DNA from: Laccaria trichodermophora | Lineage: Eukaryota; Basidiomycota; Agaricomycetes; Agaricales; Hydnangiaceae | NCBI GenBank assembly: GCA_018417955.1 | Contig: JACTVC010000048.1 | Location: 1 to 39,417, forward strand | Direction of reading: 5' to 3' | Length of the DNA stretch: 39,417 nt | In this document: one piece after another, positions 30,200-39,417 of the stretch | How positions within the stretch are numbered: the stretch's first letter is position 1 | Layout of the letters: the number at the start of each line of letters is the position of its first letter | Position numbers and translations under genes: made by a program | Notes under the pieces: generated by a model | Told to the model about the DNA's origin: nothing | Seen by the model: the letters and a program-made list of their open reading frames with translations, nothing else | Databases searched by the model: none

Positions 30200-31241
30200 C
30201 CACTCAAGATCATTTCAATCAGATCAATTTCTTCTCCAGAAGTCCTAGAAAGGTTTCTCTCCATGGCAAACTCAGTATGCACTACAGATCCATCTTCAAC
30301 ACATGATGAAACTCACCAATTTACAAATCTGAATCATTTGGATCCTCACTCTATGATGAGAATGTGCACCTTGCTGACTCAAATTCCCAGCGATCGAACT
30401 CACAATGTAACCCCATGTGAGTGTATGAGAGAAACAGGATGTGAGGGCTCCAATGCAATGGACAAGGATGGCTGGGAAATACCAAAGAGCATAAGTATGC
30501 AGATCCAATGTGTTTCAGACAAAGACAGTTCTAATGTAGTTTTGGCCAGTCATACTGCTGTTCATGGTTCAACAACCTTAAATCCTCCACAACCTTCTGC
30601 AAATCATGCACCTCCTTGCATCAGTTCTTTCAAACTTCCTGAGTTTGAATGTGCCTCTTGGGACCCCTGCAGGACAACAGCATCCAACCCTGTCAATGAA
30701 GTGCCTGCTACAGACACCTGTTCTCACACTTCAACTCAATGTGAAGTTGCCACTCACCATCATGTTGACAAACTTCCTCCTTCATTGGGCCTTTCACCTC
30801 CTCCCACTCTCACTCCAACACAACATAAGCAAAACCAACCTGCTTTGTATGAGGATATCACTGACATTATCACTGGTAGTCCTGCTGCTATACTGTCAGA
30901 TGGCAGACCTTTAAATTCAACAACTCAACCACAGCAAGATCTGATACTCACTCCCCCAATCAACACACTATCCACCCAACATCAATCAGATACAATGAAT
31001 AGGGATCAGACTTGGTCCTTAGTTCATCAATCATCCAATTCAACAATGGAAACTACTAGATATTCAGCTTCTGATGCATTGAGCCATCACCAGAATGTTT
31101 CAGAAGAGACTGGTAAGCATAACTGGCATGATTCATGCACAGGACTCTCTAATGCATGCCATCCCAGTCCCATCATCATACAGACCATTCAATGCTGACT
31201 GGTAGCTGCCAATTACATGATGTAGTCATGGCAGCTGCCAT
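30200..31241 (+). pseudogene. Interrupted locus, piece 4 (largest open piece, about 330 aa)
   Basis: The frame is open to a TGA at 31198. It encodes SSPEVLERFLSMANSV, THDETHQFTNLNHLDPHS and SSFKLPEFECASWDP, then a long Ser/Thr/Pro/Gln-rich tail. The composition suggests a disordered protein. No family is recognised. Comparison with pieces 1 and 3 shows conserved reading frames, so it was probably once coding. Its right end is the palindromic target of the insertion at 31242. Confidence 0.55.
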
Positions 31242-31939
31242 AGAAAAACTTGATCAGCTACCGAAGATGAATGAAATTTTTTTCATTCATTATGGCACCT
31301 GTTTCATTCATTCCTGGTGATGATTTCATTCTTTTTTTTCATTCAGTGGTGTGGAGAATGAAATACTCTTTGTTTCATTTGATTTCATTCCAATTTCTTC
31401 TTCATTTCTACTGGAAAGAATGAAATTTATTCTGTTTCATTCATTCCTGGCAACTATTTCATAGAATTTTCATTTCAGGCAGTTATTTCATTTTCATTTC
31501 ATTCTTTCAGGCAACAATTTCGATGTTTTGATACACACCTAAATAAGGAAATAATATACAATTATGCCTGATATGTGTTGTGCCCTACTGCAGTGGTGTG
31601 GGAGGCCATATGGGGGTACTTTTGCATTTGAGGCTCAAATGCAAAACAAGATAGGCAGGCTGTTGCCAAAGAAGGCATTTAAATATTTTGTATCAATTAC
31701 ATAATCATTTTCCCAGCTCTAACAATGAAATAGGCACCTGAGAAGAATGAAATGAAAATTAATTACTGCCCTAGTAAGAATGAAGCAAAGAATGAAATAG
31801 TTGCCATTGTGGAATCAAATAAAAAAATGAAATCGTCGCCAGGAATGAATGAAATAGAATGAATTATCTCGAATGAAACAGATGCCATAATGAATGAAAA
31901 AAAATTTCATTCATCTTTGGTAGCTGATCAAGTTTTTCT
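31242..31939. mobile_element. 0.7-kb long-TIR MITE rich in gaatgaaat motifs
   Basis: The arms start agaaaaacttgatcagctac on both ends and stay alignable for about 120 bases. They then continue as scattered gaatgaaat / atttcattc repeats over most of the length. The flanking 14-bp sequence atggcagctgccat occurs at 31228-31241 and 31940-31953. Because it is its own reverse complement, the exact border between element and target duplication is ambiguous. There is no coding frame. Confidence 0.85.
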
Positions 31940-31953
31940 ATGGCAGCTGCCAT

Positions 31954-32450
31954 AAATACATTGATGGAGAGTGCAGCTACTAGTGCAATGCTCAGTTTCA
32001 ACAGATTTCTCACCTCAGGATCTCATCATCCCCTTAGTGGACAGTGTGTCAAGTCAACTTCATGTGAATTCCAAATTCAAACGTTGCCCTTGGGAATTAT
32101 GGGAGTTACCCAAGACATTGTTCAATGTTGATGAACAAGTGCTCATTGGAGACACCCAGTCCCATGCACCAATGTGCCAAGAAGCATTCACTCCTCACCA
32201 CAGCATCACCAAACCACTTCCATCTGACTCTCCACAACTTCAAGTTATCACTGCAACACTCTTGAGATTGTCAGCAGTTCATTTGCCAAAGGCAAACACA
32301 CAAGGTCTTTATTGTCCCCTACTGATTCCTGCAGGATTCCTGGGGATTACCAGGGCTCTATATTGGCTGATGTGCCAGCCAATTTTTGAGTCCTGTGGGG
32401 GTCCATTCCTGAGGATTTTCGGACAGGACTAGTCCCAGGAATAATTCAAT
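31954..32450 (+). pseudogene. Interrupted locus, piece 5
   Basis: One frame encodes KFKRCPWELWELPKTLFNVD followed by a HSH / TPHH region, parallel in order to pieces 1 and 4. Another frame is open over the first 190 bases (MAAAINTLMESAATSAML). Together with piece 4 it was continuous before the MITE inserted. Frames are broken, so it is treated as degenerate. Confidence 0.45.
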
Positions 32451-32549
32451 TGATGAGTCACATGACCCATGAGCATGTGCTTGGATACATCATGTGATGT
32501 GATGCATCCTGTGCACATGTTTGTTGATCATATGTGACACATCACATCA

Positions 32550-33300
32550 CCTCTCTCTTCCACAACCACAACCACAACCACAATCACCACAACCACCACG
32601 CAACAGCGCACGACCACCATGATGCCATCAGTAACAACAACGACAATGACAAAATTGACAATGACACTTGTCGACAGCCAGCAATGACCACAGCACCACA
32701 CAACACATTGACAACCAAGTGGCAACACCATGTCACCAACCAAATGAGCCCAGGGAAGGTCCAGGCAATGCGATGATGTGTCGCCTGGTTGTTTTTGGGG
32801 TATGCAGGTGAGTAACAAATCCCATTACCCCCCCACAGCTTACTTTACAGGTACCACACCACGCTGGCACCCACAAACGACAAATGAGGCCCAAAACCCA
32901 TCAACAACACCAGCCCCCACCCTCCAATGACGACAACGCCCACAAATGACACCCACTGCCCACCACCCACAAATGAGCACCCAGCACCCATGAAGAAAAC
33001 TCAGCACCCACACCCATGGATGATCACAGATCCCCACCCATGGACAGCAAAGCCCATTCATGGACGACAATGACAAACAGTGAGCTCCCACCCCACATTG
33101 CACCCTCGTTCTGACCCACCAAGGATGACAGCGCCCATTGACAGTGCACACTGCCCACCACGAACATCACCACACCCCCCAACAACGTTTAGCGCCCCCA
33201 AAAAACAAACCAATGCACATGAATGAGGACCACCGCCTGTGCAAAACAGCTTGCACACCCCCCAGCATCTACCCCCCACCCTCTGAGGACAATGATGCCC
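32550..33300. repeat. CA-rich low-complexity DNA
   Basis: The first part has cacaac repeats (32561-32600). From about 32840 there are cacccacaaatga-type units, which give spurious frames. The last 164 bases (33137-33300) are the first unit of a tandem repeat continued at 35130. Confidence 0.75.
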
Positions 33301-33639
33301 ATTGACAATTAGGCATTGTCACGGGTAACCCCCAGGTACTTTCGGCCTTACCTGTACCCTTACCCCTGGAAACCCATACCCTCAACCATGGGTACGGGTT
33401 TCTGTGGGTAAGGGTACAGGTTCTGGTGGGTTTGGCGGGTTTGGCGGGTTTTACGGGTTCAGCACCACAGTTAAATATCTAAATTCTGTATTGCTTAGTA
33501 ATGTACCATACAAATCCTACTTACTTCTCTCGGGAAAGAGACAGTCCTGTATTCTACTTCTACAACCTTGTCCTTCAAGTTAATAGTTCATCATGTAGGC
33601 AAAAGACATTGCAGCCATGGGCAGTGCTTAAAAAATAGT

Positions 33640-34455
33640 CAACTTCCATTTGGTTGTATTGGACCGTATTCTCAACAAAAATGAGTGCTGAGTTTGAACT
33701 ATTCTGCGCCATGTTTCGTAAACTGGGGAGGTGGTTTCTGGAAGGATTTCGGTCAGGTAGAGCCCAAGAACATAAAATTCAAGGAAGAACTTACTAGCCA
33801 ACTTACATTTTTGGTAGTGGATCGTATTTCCCACAAAAATGAGCACTGAATCTGAACGGTTGGGTGCCACATTTCGTAAACTGGGGGGATAGTTCCTGGA
33901 GCAATTCCGCTCAGGTAGAGCCCAAGAACGTAAAATTCGAGTAAGAACTTACTTTTAAGCCTCATTTTCCGGTGACGGACCTTATTGATCCACAAAAGCA
34001 AGCACCGAGTTCAAACAGTTGAACGGCATGTTCCGTAAACTCGGGAGGTCGTTCCTGAAGTAGTCACCATCAAATAGAGCCCAAGAACACTAAAATTGAG
34101 CAAGAACTTACTTGGCAGGCCTAATTTCAGGTAATGAACCATATTCCCCTGTAAAACCAACCTCAGAATTCGGAGACTGGGCGCCATGTTTCGTAAACTT
34201 GGGAGATAGTTCCTGGAAGAATTTCGGTCAGATAGAGCCCAAGAACGTTAAAATTGAGCAAGAACTTACCTGTCAACCTTAATATCTGGTAAAGGACCAT
34301 AATCACACACAAAACCAACCGCCAAAATTTCAGGGTTGGACACCATGTTTCGTAAACTTGGCAAGTCATTCCCGAAGTAATTCTCGTTAGATAGAACCTA
34401 AGAACAAAACAATTGAGTGAGAACTTACATGTCAACTGCAATATTTGCTCATGGG
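33640..34455. repeat. Five-copy 158-bp tandem array inside hAT-like element 3
   Basis: The landmark tttcgtaaact recurs near 33715, 33873, 34033, 34190 and 34348. Each unit also holds gagcccaagaac and agaacttac. Unit length (157-159) is not a multiple of three, so the repeated minus-strand peptide (VLGLYLTEILPGT) changes frame between units, and I treat it as non-coding. Each unit has a donor-like GTAAGTTCT on the minus strand. Confidence 0.9.
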
Positions 34456-34583
34456 CTGTACTTTTACCAAGCTGCCATCAGTTAGAGCAAAATTTAGGGT
34501 TTATATTACAATTCACTATGTAAATTCAAGTGACTAATTATACATATAGGGGGCCAAGATGGAAGAATGAATGAGGAAAGCAA

Positions 34584-34737
34584 AAGGGACATGAAAGAAG
34601 CTGAAGCGCCATATAAACAAGGCACTTTAGGGCGGGTTCCGATTTAGGGCAGGTTTAGAAGAGAACCTACCCTAAATCGGAACCCGCCCTAAAGTGCCTT
34701 GTATATGTAGCGCTTCAGCTTCTCTTGTGTCCCTTTT
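34584..34737. repeat. ~72-bp-stem hairpin
   Basis: The inner 34 bases of each arm (ending ...gggcaggtt and starting aacctaccc...) match with one difference. The outer halves match with a few changes. The loop is about 8 bases. The flanks remain loosely complementary for another 30-40 bases, suggesting a small fold-back element nested in the hAT-like element. Confidence 0.9.
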
Positions 34738-35129
34738 CCTTTCCTCCTTTACTCCCATCATGATTATTTATGCCCCCTTGTATAATTACCCCCCCCCATA
34801 TATACTTGTTCATATGTAAAATATTTGATTAATTTAAAATGACAAAAAACAAAACCAAATACCAAAAGGTCCCCCTCTCTCGATATGACTTGGGGGTGAT
34901 AAAATACCTTACAAATTGTTCTTATTTATGCATAATTAAATTAGTATTTTTTTCGATCTTATTGCCAGGCCATGAGCTACACAAACACTGACTAATAACA
35001 TGACGGGTACCTGCCAACCCCTGCCACAGGTCTGGGTTTGGTGAGGGTAGCGAATATCAAACCCGTACCCCTACCCAAGTGTACCCCTACCCATAACCCG
35101 CATGGGTTGCTAAACCTGTGACAATCACT

Positions 35130-35480
35130 ATTGACAATGCACACCACCCACCATGAATATCACCACACCCCCCAACATCGTTTAGCACCCCCAAAAAGGA
35201 ACCAATGCACATGAACAGGGACCACCACCTGTGCAAAACAGCTCACACACCCCCCAGCATCTACCCACCACCCTCTGAGGACAACAATGCCCATCAACAA
35301 TGCACACTGCCCATCAACAACACACACTGCCCACCAACGAACATCCCCCACAAACAAGCCCTCAGACCCATGAAAAATGACCCAGTGCACATGAATGACA
35401 ACAACTGCCCATAAACAAAAAGCCCCACACACAACACCAATGGCCCCACCCATGAATATCCACTCACCGCCCAGGCATGG
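35130..35480. repeat. Continuation of the ~163-bp tandem repeat
   Basis: 35130-35292 closely matches 33137-33300, including cacaccccccaac and ctgaggacaa. It is followed by shorter catcaacaa / cccac units. The two units were adjacent before hAT-like element 3 inserted between them. Confidence 0.85.
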
Positions 35481-35656
35481 CCCTCACTGGCCACATAAAT
35501 TATTTTTTTGTAATTTATTGTAATATAATAAAATTTATTATGCCCTTTGTATGGTGCCTTATATGTCTGACATGACATGTTGTGTGGGAGAGTTGTTCAT
35601 TCTTCCCTCCCACCACATTCCCTCTCCCATTCTTGCTTCCCTGAGGGAGAGGGAGA

Positions 35657-36075
35657 GTCAGTCAAATTTCCATCATTTCTTATGATCTAGGGCTTGTTTA
35701 AAACATATTCCAGTGTCTTTGAAGGTCCCAAAGAGACAAGAGGTTCGCACATCTGTGTTCTGGAGATATGTTCCATTTTCTGTTTTGGGAGCAAGTACCC
35801 TAGGTCAGTCAAATTTCCATCATTTCTTATGATCTAGGGCTTGTTTAAAACATATTCTAGTGTCATTTGAAGGTCCTGAAGAGACGAGAGGTTCGTGTGT
35901 CTGTGTTCTGGAGATATGTCACATTTTCTCTTTTGGGGGGAGTTGAGCTGTATCTCAGTCAGCTTTCCACCATTTTTCTTCACTGAAAGCTCGTTTACAT
36001 TATATTCTAGTCATATTTGAAGGAGCTGAAGAGATGACATCCATACATGCTCCTATTTCTATGCTATCTCACATC
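35657..36075. repeat. Three-copy ~147-bp tandem repeat
   Basis: Units start at 35657, 35804 and about 35954 with tcagtca then tttcca. The first two are close in sequence and the third is diverged. No coding potential is seen. The following stretch to 36350 is AT-rich and includes an agctggct-rich palindromic segment at about 36230-36330, which may be the end of another degraded MITE. Confidence 0.85.
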
Positions 36076-36563
36076 CTTCCCTATTTTTTTGTGAATTTTT
36101 ATTTATTTTCATGATCATTTGGTTTCTATTATAGTTTTATGCTCGAAATATACATTACACTGTGTATCCATCAGGTAGACAGCATCTAATTTACCCAGAT
36201 TTATAGTCACATCACTTTGAGAATTATGTGCCAGCTTGAGCTGGCTTTGGGTCAGCTAAAAGCCAAGCTGAGCCACTTAAGGAAATTTAGCTGGCTTACA
36301 TAAGCCGGCTCTCAGCTAGCCAAGCCATGGCAACACTATTGTTGATTGATCACCTTGCAGTCTGACCATTGGTGAAACAGATTCAGTCATCAAAATTCCA
36401 ACTCCTTGCTACCCTACAATGGGACCTCTTTTGAAGCACATGAGTTGTTCATATTCACCAGTTGAAAGTAAGATTTACATTTGCTCTTAGCTAACTATCT
36501 ATTAAGTCATTAAATCTAGGACAAAATAAATGACTCTGTGTTTTTGACAAGCAGGAATGGATT

Positions 36564-37472
36564 ATGCTTGGTTGTTATTGGGTAGCAGTTGAAGACAATA
36601 CTGATAGCTACTGGAAACAAGAAGAAAATGAGATGTTGATGAAGATTCTTGTTGTAAGTTCAAGTAATTCTATAATTAGAGTTATATTGACATCACTTCA
36701 GGAAAATGATCCTGCTGATGTTCCTCCTCCTTCACCTCTTGTAGCATCTGCTATTCCTCCATATTTTCACTCCCAATCTCTTTCTGGTTCCCATTCTGCA
36801 CCTGCATCACATTCTGTATCTGTGTCACACTCTGTCTCAGTTCCTACTTGGTCTCCTGCCATCTCAGTTTCCTGTTCACCCTCTGTTGCTTCTTCTGCCA
36901 GTGTAGCAACTGGAGGCCTAGCCTATAAGAAGTTTTCTAAAGAAGATATAGATAGTCTTCTTCAGTATCTGGGGATAGATATACAACTTCCCCTAGCTTC
37001 CTCTTGTCTCCAGGGCTGCTATCAGAAGCATTGTGCTATCGTCAATGCTACTGATAAATTATTGAAACTGGGTCAAGATTCTGAGTGGCTTGCCTTGGAG
37101 GAGAAACAATGGGTTCCATATCTCAAAGACTTTATTGAGATATTTGTAGCAAAGACACAGTACTATGGGACTTGGAAGGAAGCATTTGATGATGCTGTCA
37201 GATTTCCTGTGATGCAGGACTGGCTGGCTCTGGAGGATGATCAAAAGTCGGATAGGGCTGTCTGGGGTGAAGAGAAAGGGTCATACAGCTTTGAGGACTT
37301 GAAGGATTATATTCAGAAGAAGAAACAGGAAAGGGAGATGAAACAGGAAAGGGAGATAGCTGAAAGGGCAGCTGCATTACAGGCATCAGGATCATGTGCA
37401 GAGAGTAGGGAGTCATCTGATAGGAAAGGTAAGAAGAAGAGCAAGAGGTCCAAGAAAGATAGCTCAGAGTAA
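36564..37472 (+). CDS. Unknown protein with Ser-rich N part and basic coiled-coil C terminus
   Basis: The ATG at 36564 gives an open frame to TAA at 37472. A 48-nt stretch at 36654-36701 (GTAAGT...TTCAG) is almost certainly an in-frame intron. Removing it takes out 16 unlikely residues and joins V to ENDPADV. The protein has a Ser/Pro/His-rich region, then a folded-looking part (KKFSKEDIDSLLQYLGI, DWLALEDDQKSDRAVWGEE), then KKKQEREMKQEREIAERAA. It ends in a Lys-rich tail (KGKKKSKRSKK) that could be a nuclear signal. Upstream exons are possible: a GTAAGA...CAG interval lies at about 36469-36554. The family is not recognised. Confidence 0.6.
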   Translation: MLGCYWVAVEDNTDSYWKQEENEMLMKILVVSSSNSIIRVILTSLQENDPADVPPPSPLVASAIPPYFHSQSLSGSHSAPASHSVSVSHSVSVPTWSPAISVSCSPSVASSASVATGGLAYKKFSKEDIDSLLQYLGIDIQLPLASSCLQGCYQKHCAIVNATDKLLKLGQDSEWLALEEKQWVPYLKDFIEIFVAKTQYYGTWKEAFDDAVRFPVMQDWLALEDDQKSDRAVWGEEKGSYSFEDLKDYIQKKKQEREMKQEREIAERAAALQASGSCAESRESSDRKGKKKSKRSKKDSSE

Positions 37473-37532
37473 GTATGGGTATTGTTCTCTTTCCTTCATT
37501 GATTGCAATTGTAATTGTTACTTGTATTATAG
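37469..37532 (+). other. Candidate 64-nt intron linking the coiled-coil gene to the CxC5-like frame
   Basis: A GTAAGTATG donor overlaps the TAA stop of the preceding gene, and TTATAG is the acceptor. Splicing would keep the frame open into a hydrophobic segment starting SMPLSVLLSSLVWSILGI. It is consistent with the other introns here in length and sites, but two separate genes remain possible. Confidence 0.4.
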
Positions 37533-38587
37533 TTCTATGCCACTGTCTGTCTTATTGTCTAGTCTTGTCTGGTCAATTCTAGGAATTCCTTTACAATATC
37601 CAATCTTGATCTGGATATTTATCTGGCTTTATATGACATTGCCTGTTACTGCAACACCTAGCCAAAGTCCCTTTCCAAACATTTTGTTCACTGAGTTCAG
37701 TCGAGCAGTAACCACTACTTTTGGCTCTAGTGTTACATTGGCAACTGTATTGGCAATCTTGTTCTCATTGACAGATAACACTGATTTGCTGAATCTGCAT
37801 TGTGCCAACAGCATCCAACAGAAACTCGAGAAAACAAGATTCATACATCTGGTTGGATTACTGCCCTTGTAAAAGCTTTAAGTGACAAACTGGGCAAAAA
37901 AAGAACTTCATCATTATTTTTTGATTATGAATACTCAGAGTCTCTTTGGGAAAATGATGGGAACAAACATCGAATTAAATTGATTGCTGGAAAACTTGAC
38001 TCATTTGCAAATGACTTGAGCTTGTCACCTTATGATCAAGATGGAAATTATTGTGGAAAACTAGGTGCAATATCACATGATAAAATTCAGCCAGCTCTTG
38101 TCATTTGTCCAACCTCATTTTGTATGTGCAACTCAATCCTGCAGTCCCAGATCATTGCTTCAGGCATCCTGGTCTCATGATATACCTCTAGTAACTTGTG
38201 TCAAAGGCCACACAGTGCATAAAAATGTACCTGTTCTTACTGGACAGTGCCATTCATGTCAAACATCATATTCAGCAGATCATGAACAGTTTCAGGATTT
38301 ATCAACTATTTCAAAACCTTGGAAACAGGAATACTTGAATTCTGCCAAATACATTAAAATTGGTCAAGCACTATGGGTGGATTGGCTTTTCTGTGCATCA
38401 GCAGTCAATGCCATGTATAACTTCCATGCATCAGCATCAGCATATGCTGAGTACTGGAATAATACATTTGGAACTGGAGAAGTCCTCATTGCTAGGGCTC
38501 ACATTTGGCAGACCTTGGTCCAAGAATCAATGTGTACTATTGCTGAAGAGTCACAGATCAATGTTGAACTTAATGATGCACTCAATA
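37533..38587 (+). pseudogene. CxC5-like (KDZ-associated cysteine cluster) protein, degenerate and cut off
   Basis: Three frames must be joined. The first (to about 37820) is hydrophobic. The second contains HTSGWITALVKALSDKLGKK and GKLDSFANDLSLSPYDQDGN. The third contains LVTCVKGHTVHKNVPVLTG, the C-x2-C motif CHSC, and YLNSAKYIKIGQALWVDWLF. This order resembles proteins annotated in agaricomycetes as CxC5 cysteine clusters associated with KDZ transposases. I rely on memory of that family. The second-to-third switch is explained by one extra T in the run near 38120. The coding sequence ends abruptly at NDALN, where the TIR element starts. Confidence 0.55.
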
Positions 38588-39417
38588 GAGGTCTTTACCA
38601 TCCCCCACGTAATCCATATGGACTCCACTGGACTCCAGTGGATTCCAGTGGCCCTCTTACCAGGCCAGATTGGCTGGCAGAATGCCCAGTCCAGTCCAGT
38701 CCACTGGACTCCCACTGGACTGCCAGCCACTTTCCTGAGTCCAGTCCCAGTCCAGTGGACTATGAGTCGAGTCAGAGTCCAGTGGAGTCCAGTGGAGTCC
38801 AGTGGATTCCAGTCATTCCAGTATATTATTATTATTATATATGAATACTACTAAAAAAAGCGAAAATAGACTATACAATAAACTTACATTTTAATGATCA
38901 ATGAAAGGAAAGGTTATAATTTACATATAGTGTGGGTCAGTGATAGCTGCAATAAGGATTTATGATTTTGTTCAGTCTGCGGGGTGAGGTCACGTGACTT
39001 ACTTGAGGGCGTGCCATATCGTCACGTCTCCTGTTTGCGGCATGGTCACACCTCCGTGACCATCCCATTCCCTTCCACCACCACCACCTCTATCACTGCC
39101 CACGCCAACGCCGCCCACGCCAACTCCGCCCACGTTAACGCCGCCCACATCAACGCCGCCCACATCAACGCCGCCCACGCCAACGCCGCCCACGCCCATG
39201 CCCACGCCAACGTGGAAGGACAGGCCAAGAACGAGGGACGGCGCCCATGACGTGTCAACGTCATGGGCCAAGGGTATGTCTGCCCCACCACCCCAATGCC
39301 CCGTACTCACCACGACAGGCGCCAGCGGCACGCAACAACAAAAACAACACACGAGGAGGCCAACGACACACAAGAACGACGACACGAAGACGACAACACA
39401 CGACGACGACGACACGC
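38588..39417. mobile_element. Second, inverted copy of the 1.83-kb TIR element, partial
   Basis: From gaggtctttaccatccccca onward the sequence is the reverse complement of 30188 down to about 29358. Differences are mainly in the number of tggactccag-type units, plus a few point changes. It continues past the window end, so the far terminus and target duplication are unseen. It interrupts the CxC5-like gene. Confidence 0.92.

Larger units (their letters stand above)
33310..35130. mobile_element. hAT-like element 3 (1.82 kb, non-autonomous)
   Basis: The left end is taggcattgtcacggg; the right end read inward is tagtgattgtcacagg. The perfect 8-bp duplication ttgacaat lies at 33302-33309 and 35131-35138. 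Subterminal zones are crowded with gggta / accc motifs in both orientations. The interior holds a five-copy 158-bp tandem array and a near-perfect hairpin. No transposase frame is visible. Confidence 0.88.

Noticed and set aside
33628..34441. Repeated VLGLYLTEILPGT frames as a coding repeat
   Set aside because: Unit length varies between 157 and 159 bases, so the peptide changes frame in each unit.
36197..36340. A further hAT-like element ending near 36340 (tagtgttgccatggc read inward)
   Set aside because: Only one terminus is visible; I could not find a matching end or target duplication on the other side.
38126..38148. GTATGT...TGCAG as an intron in the CxC5-like gene
   Set aside because: It would be only 23 nt, and the bases encode residues expected in the family; a one-base insertion nearby explains the frame change better.

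Overview
The window looks like a repeat-rich stretch of a filamentous basidiomycete genome, most likely an agaricomycete. The evidence is short GT-AG introns (48-64 nt), a fungal NLR gene with an NB-ARC ATPase and 42-residue TPR repeats, a Ty3/Gypsy element whose reverse transcriptase has the F-V-D-D-V form seen in mushroom-forming fungi, and a remnant resembling the cysteine-cluster proteins linked to KDZ transposases. I recognise no tRNA, rRNA or bacterial feature. The species cannot be named from the sequence.

Layout. 1-618: almost perfect 300-bp-arm palindrome. 643-4862: decayed Ty3/Gypsy pol (RT, RNase H, integrase). 4863-7024: no confident gene. 7025-10320: four-exon NLR gene with eleven TPR repeats, frame broken by a 22-bp tandem duplication. 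10321-12800: no confident gene. 13000-32450: a low-complexity, Ser/Thr/His/Pro-rich locus of unknown function, cut into pieces by at least four insertions. 32530-35480: low-complexity and tandem-repeat DNA containing a third hAT-like element. 35657-36075: a 147-bp tandem repeat. 36564-38587: an unknown coiled-coil protein gene and a degenerate CxC5-like gene. 38588-39417: an inverted second copy of the element at 28357-30188, running off the window.

The four insertions in the unknown locus are: a 640-bp hAT-like MITE (14109-14748); a hAT-like element (14915-28087) that itself holds a 10.9-kb LTR retroelement; a 1.83-kb element packed with simple repeats (28357-30188); and a 0.7-kb long-TIR MITE (31242-31939). 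Removing each insertion with one copy of its target duplication rejoins neighbouring pieces of the locus, so the insertion order can be partly read.

The most unusual object is the LTR element at 16452-27351 (TSD GAAAG). Its two 368-bp LTRs look identical by eye, so it is very young. Read on the minus strand it carries ORFs of 2070 and 1189 codons, and I can find no protease, reverse transcriptase, RNase H or integrase motif in either. The first ORF starts inside the 5' LTR and reads through the primer-binding site; the second overlaps its end in the -1 frame. It appears to be a non-autonomous but protein-coding LTR element, presumably mobilised by another element's enzymes.
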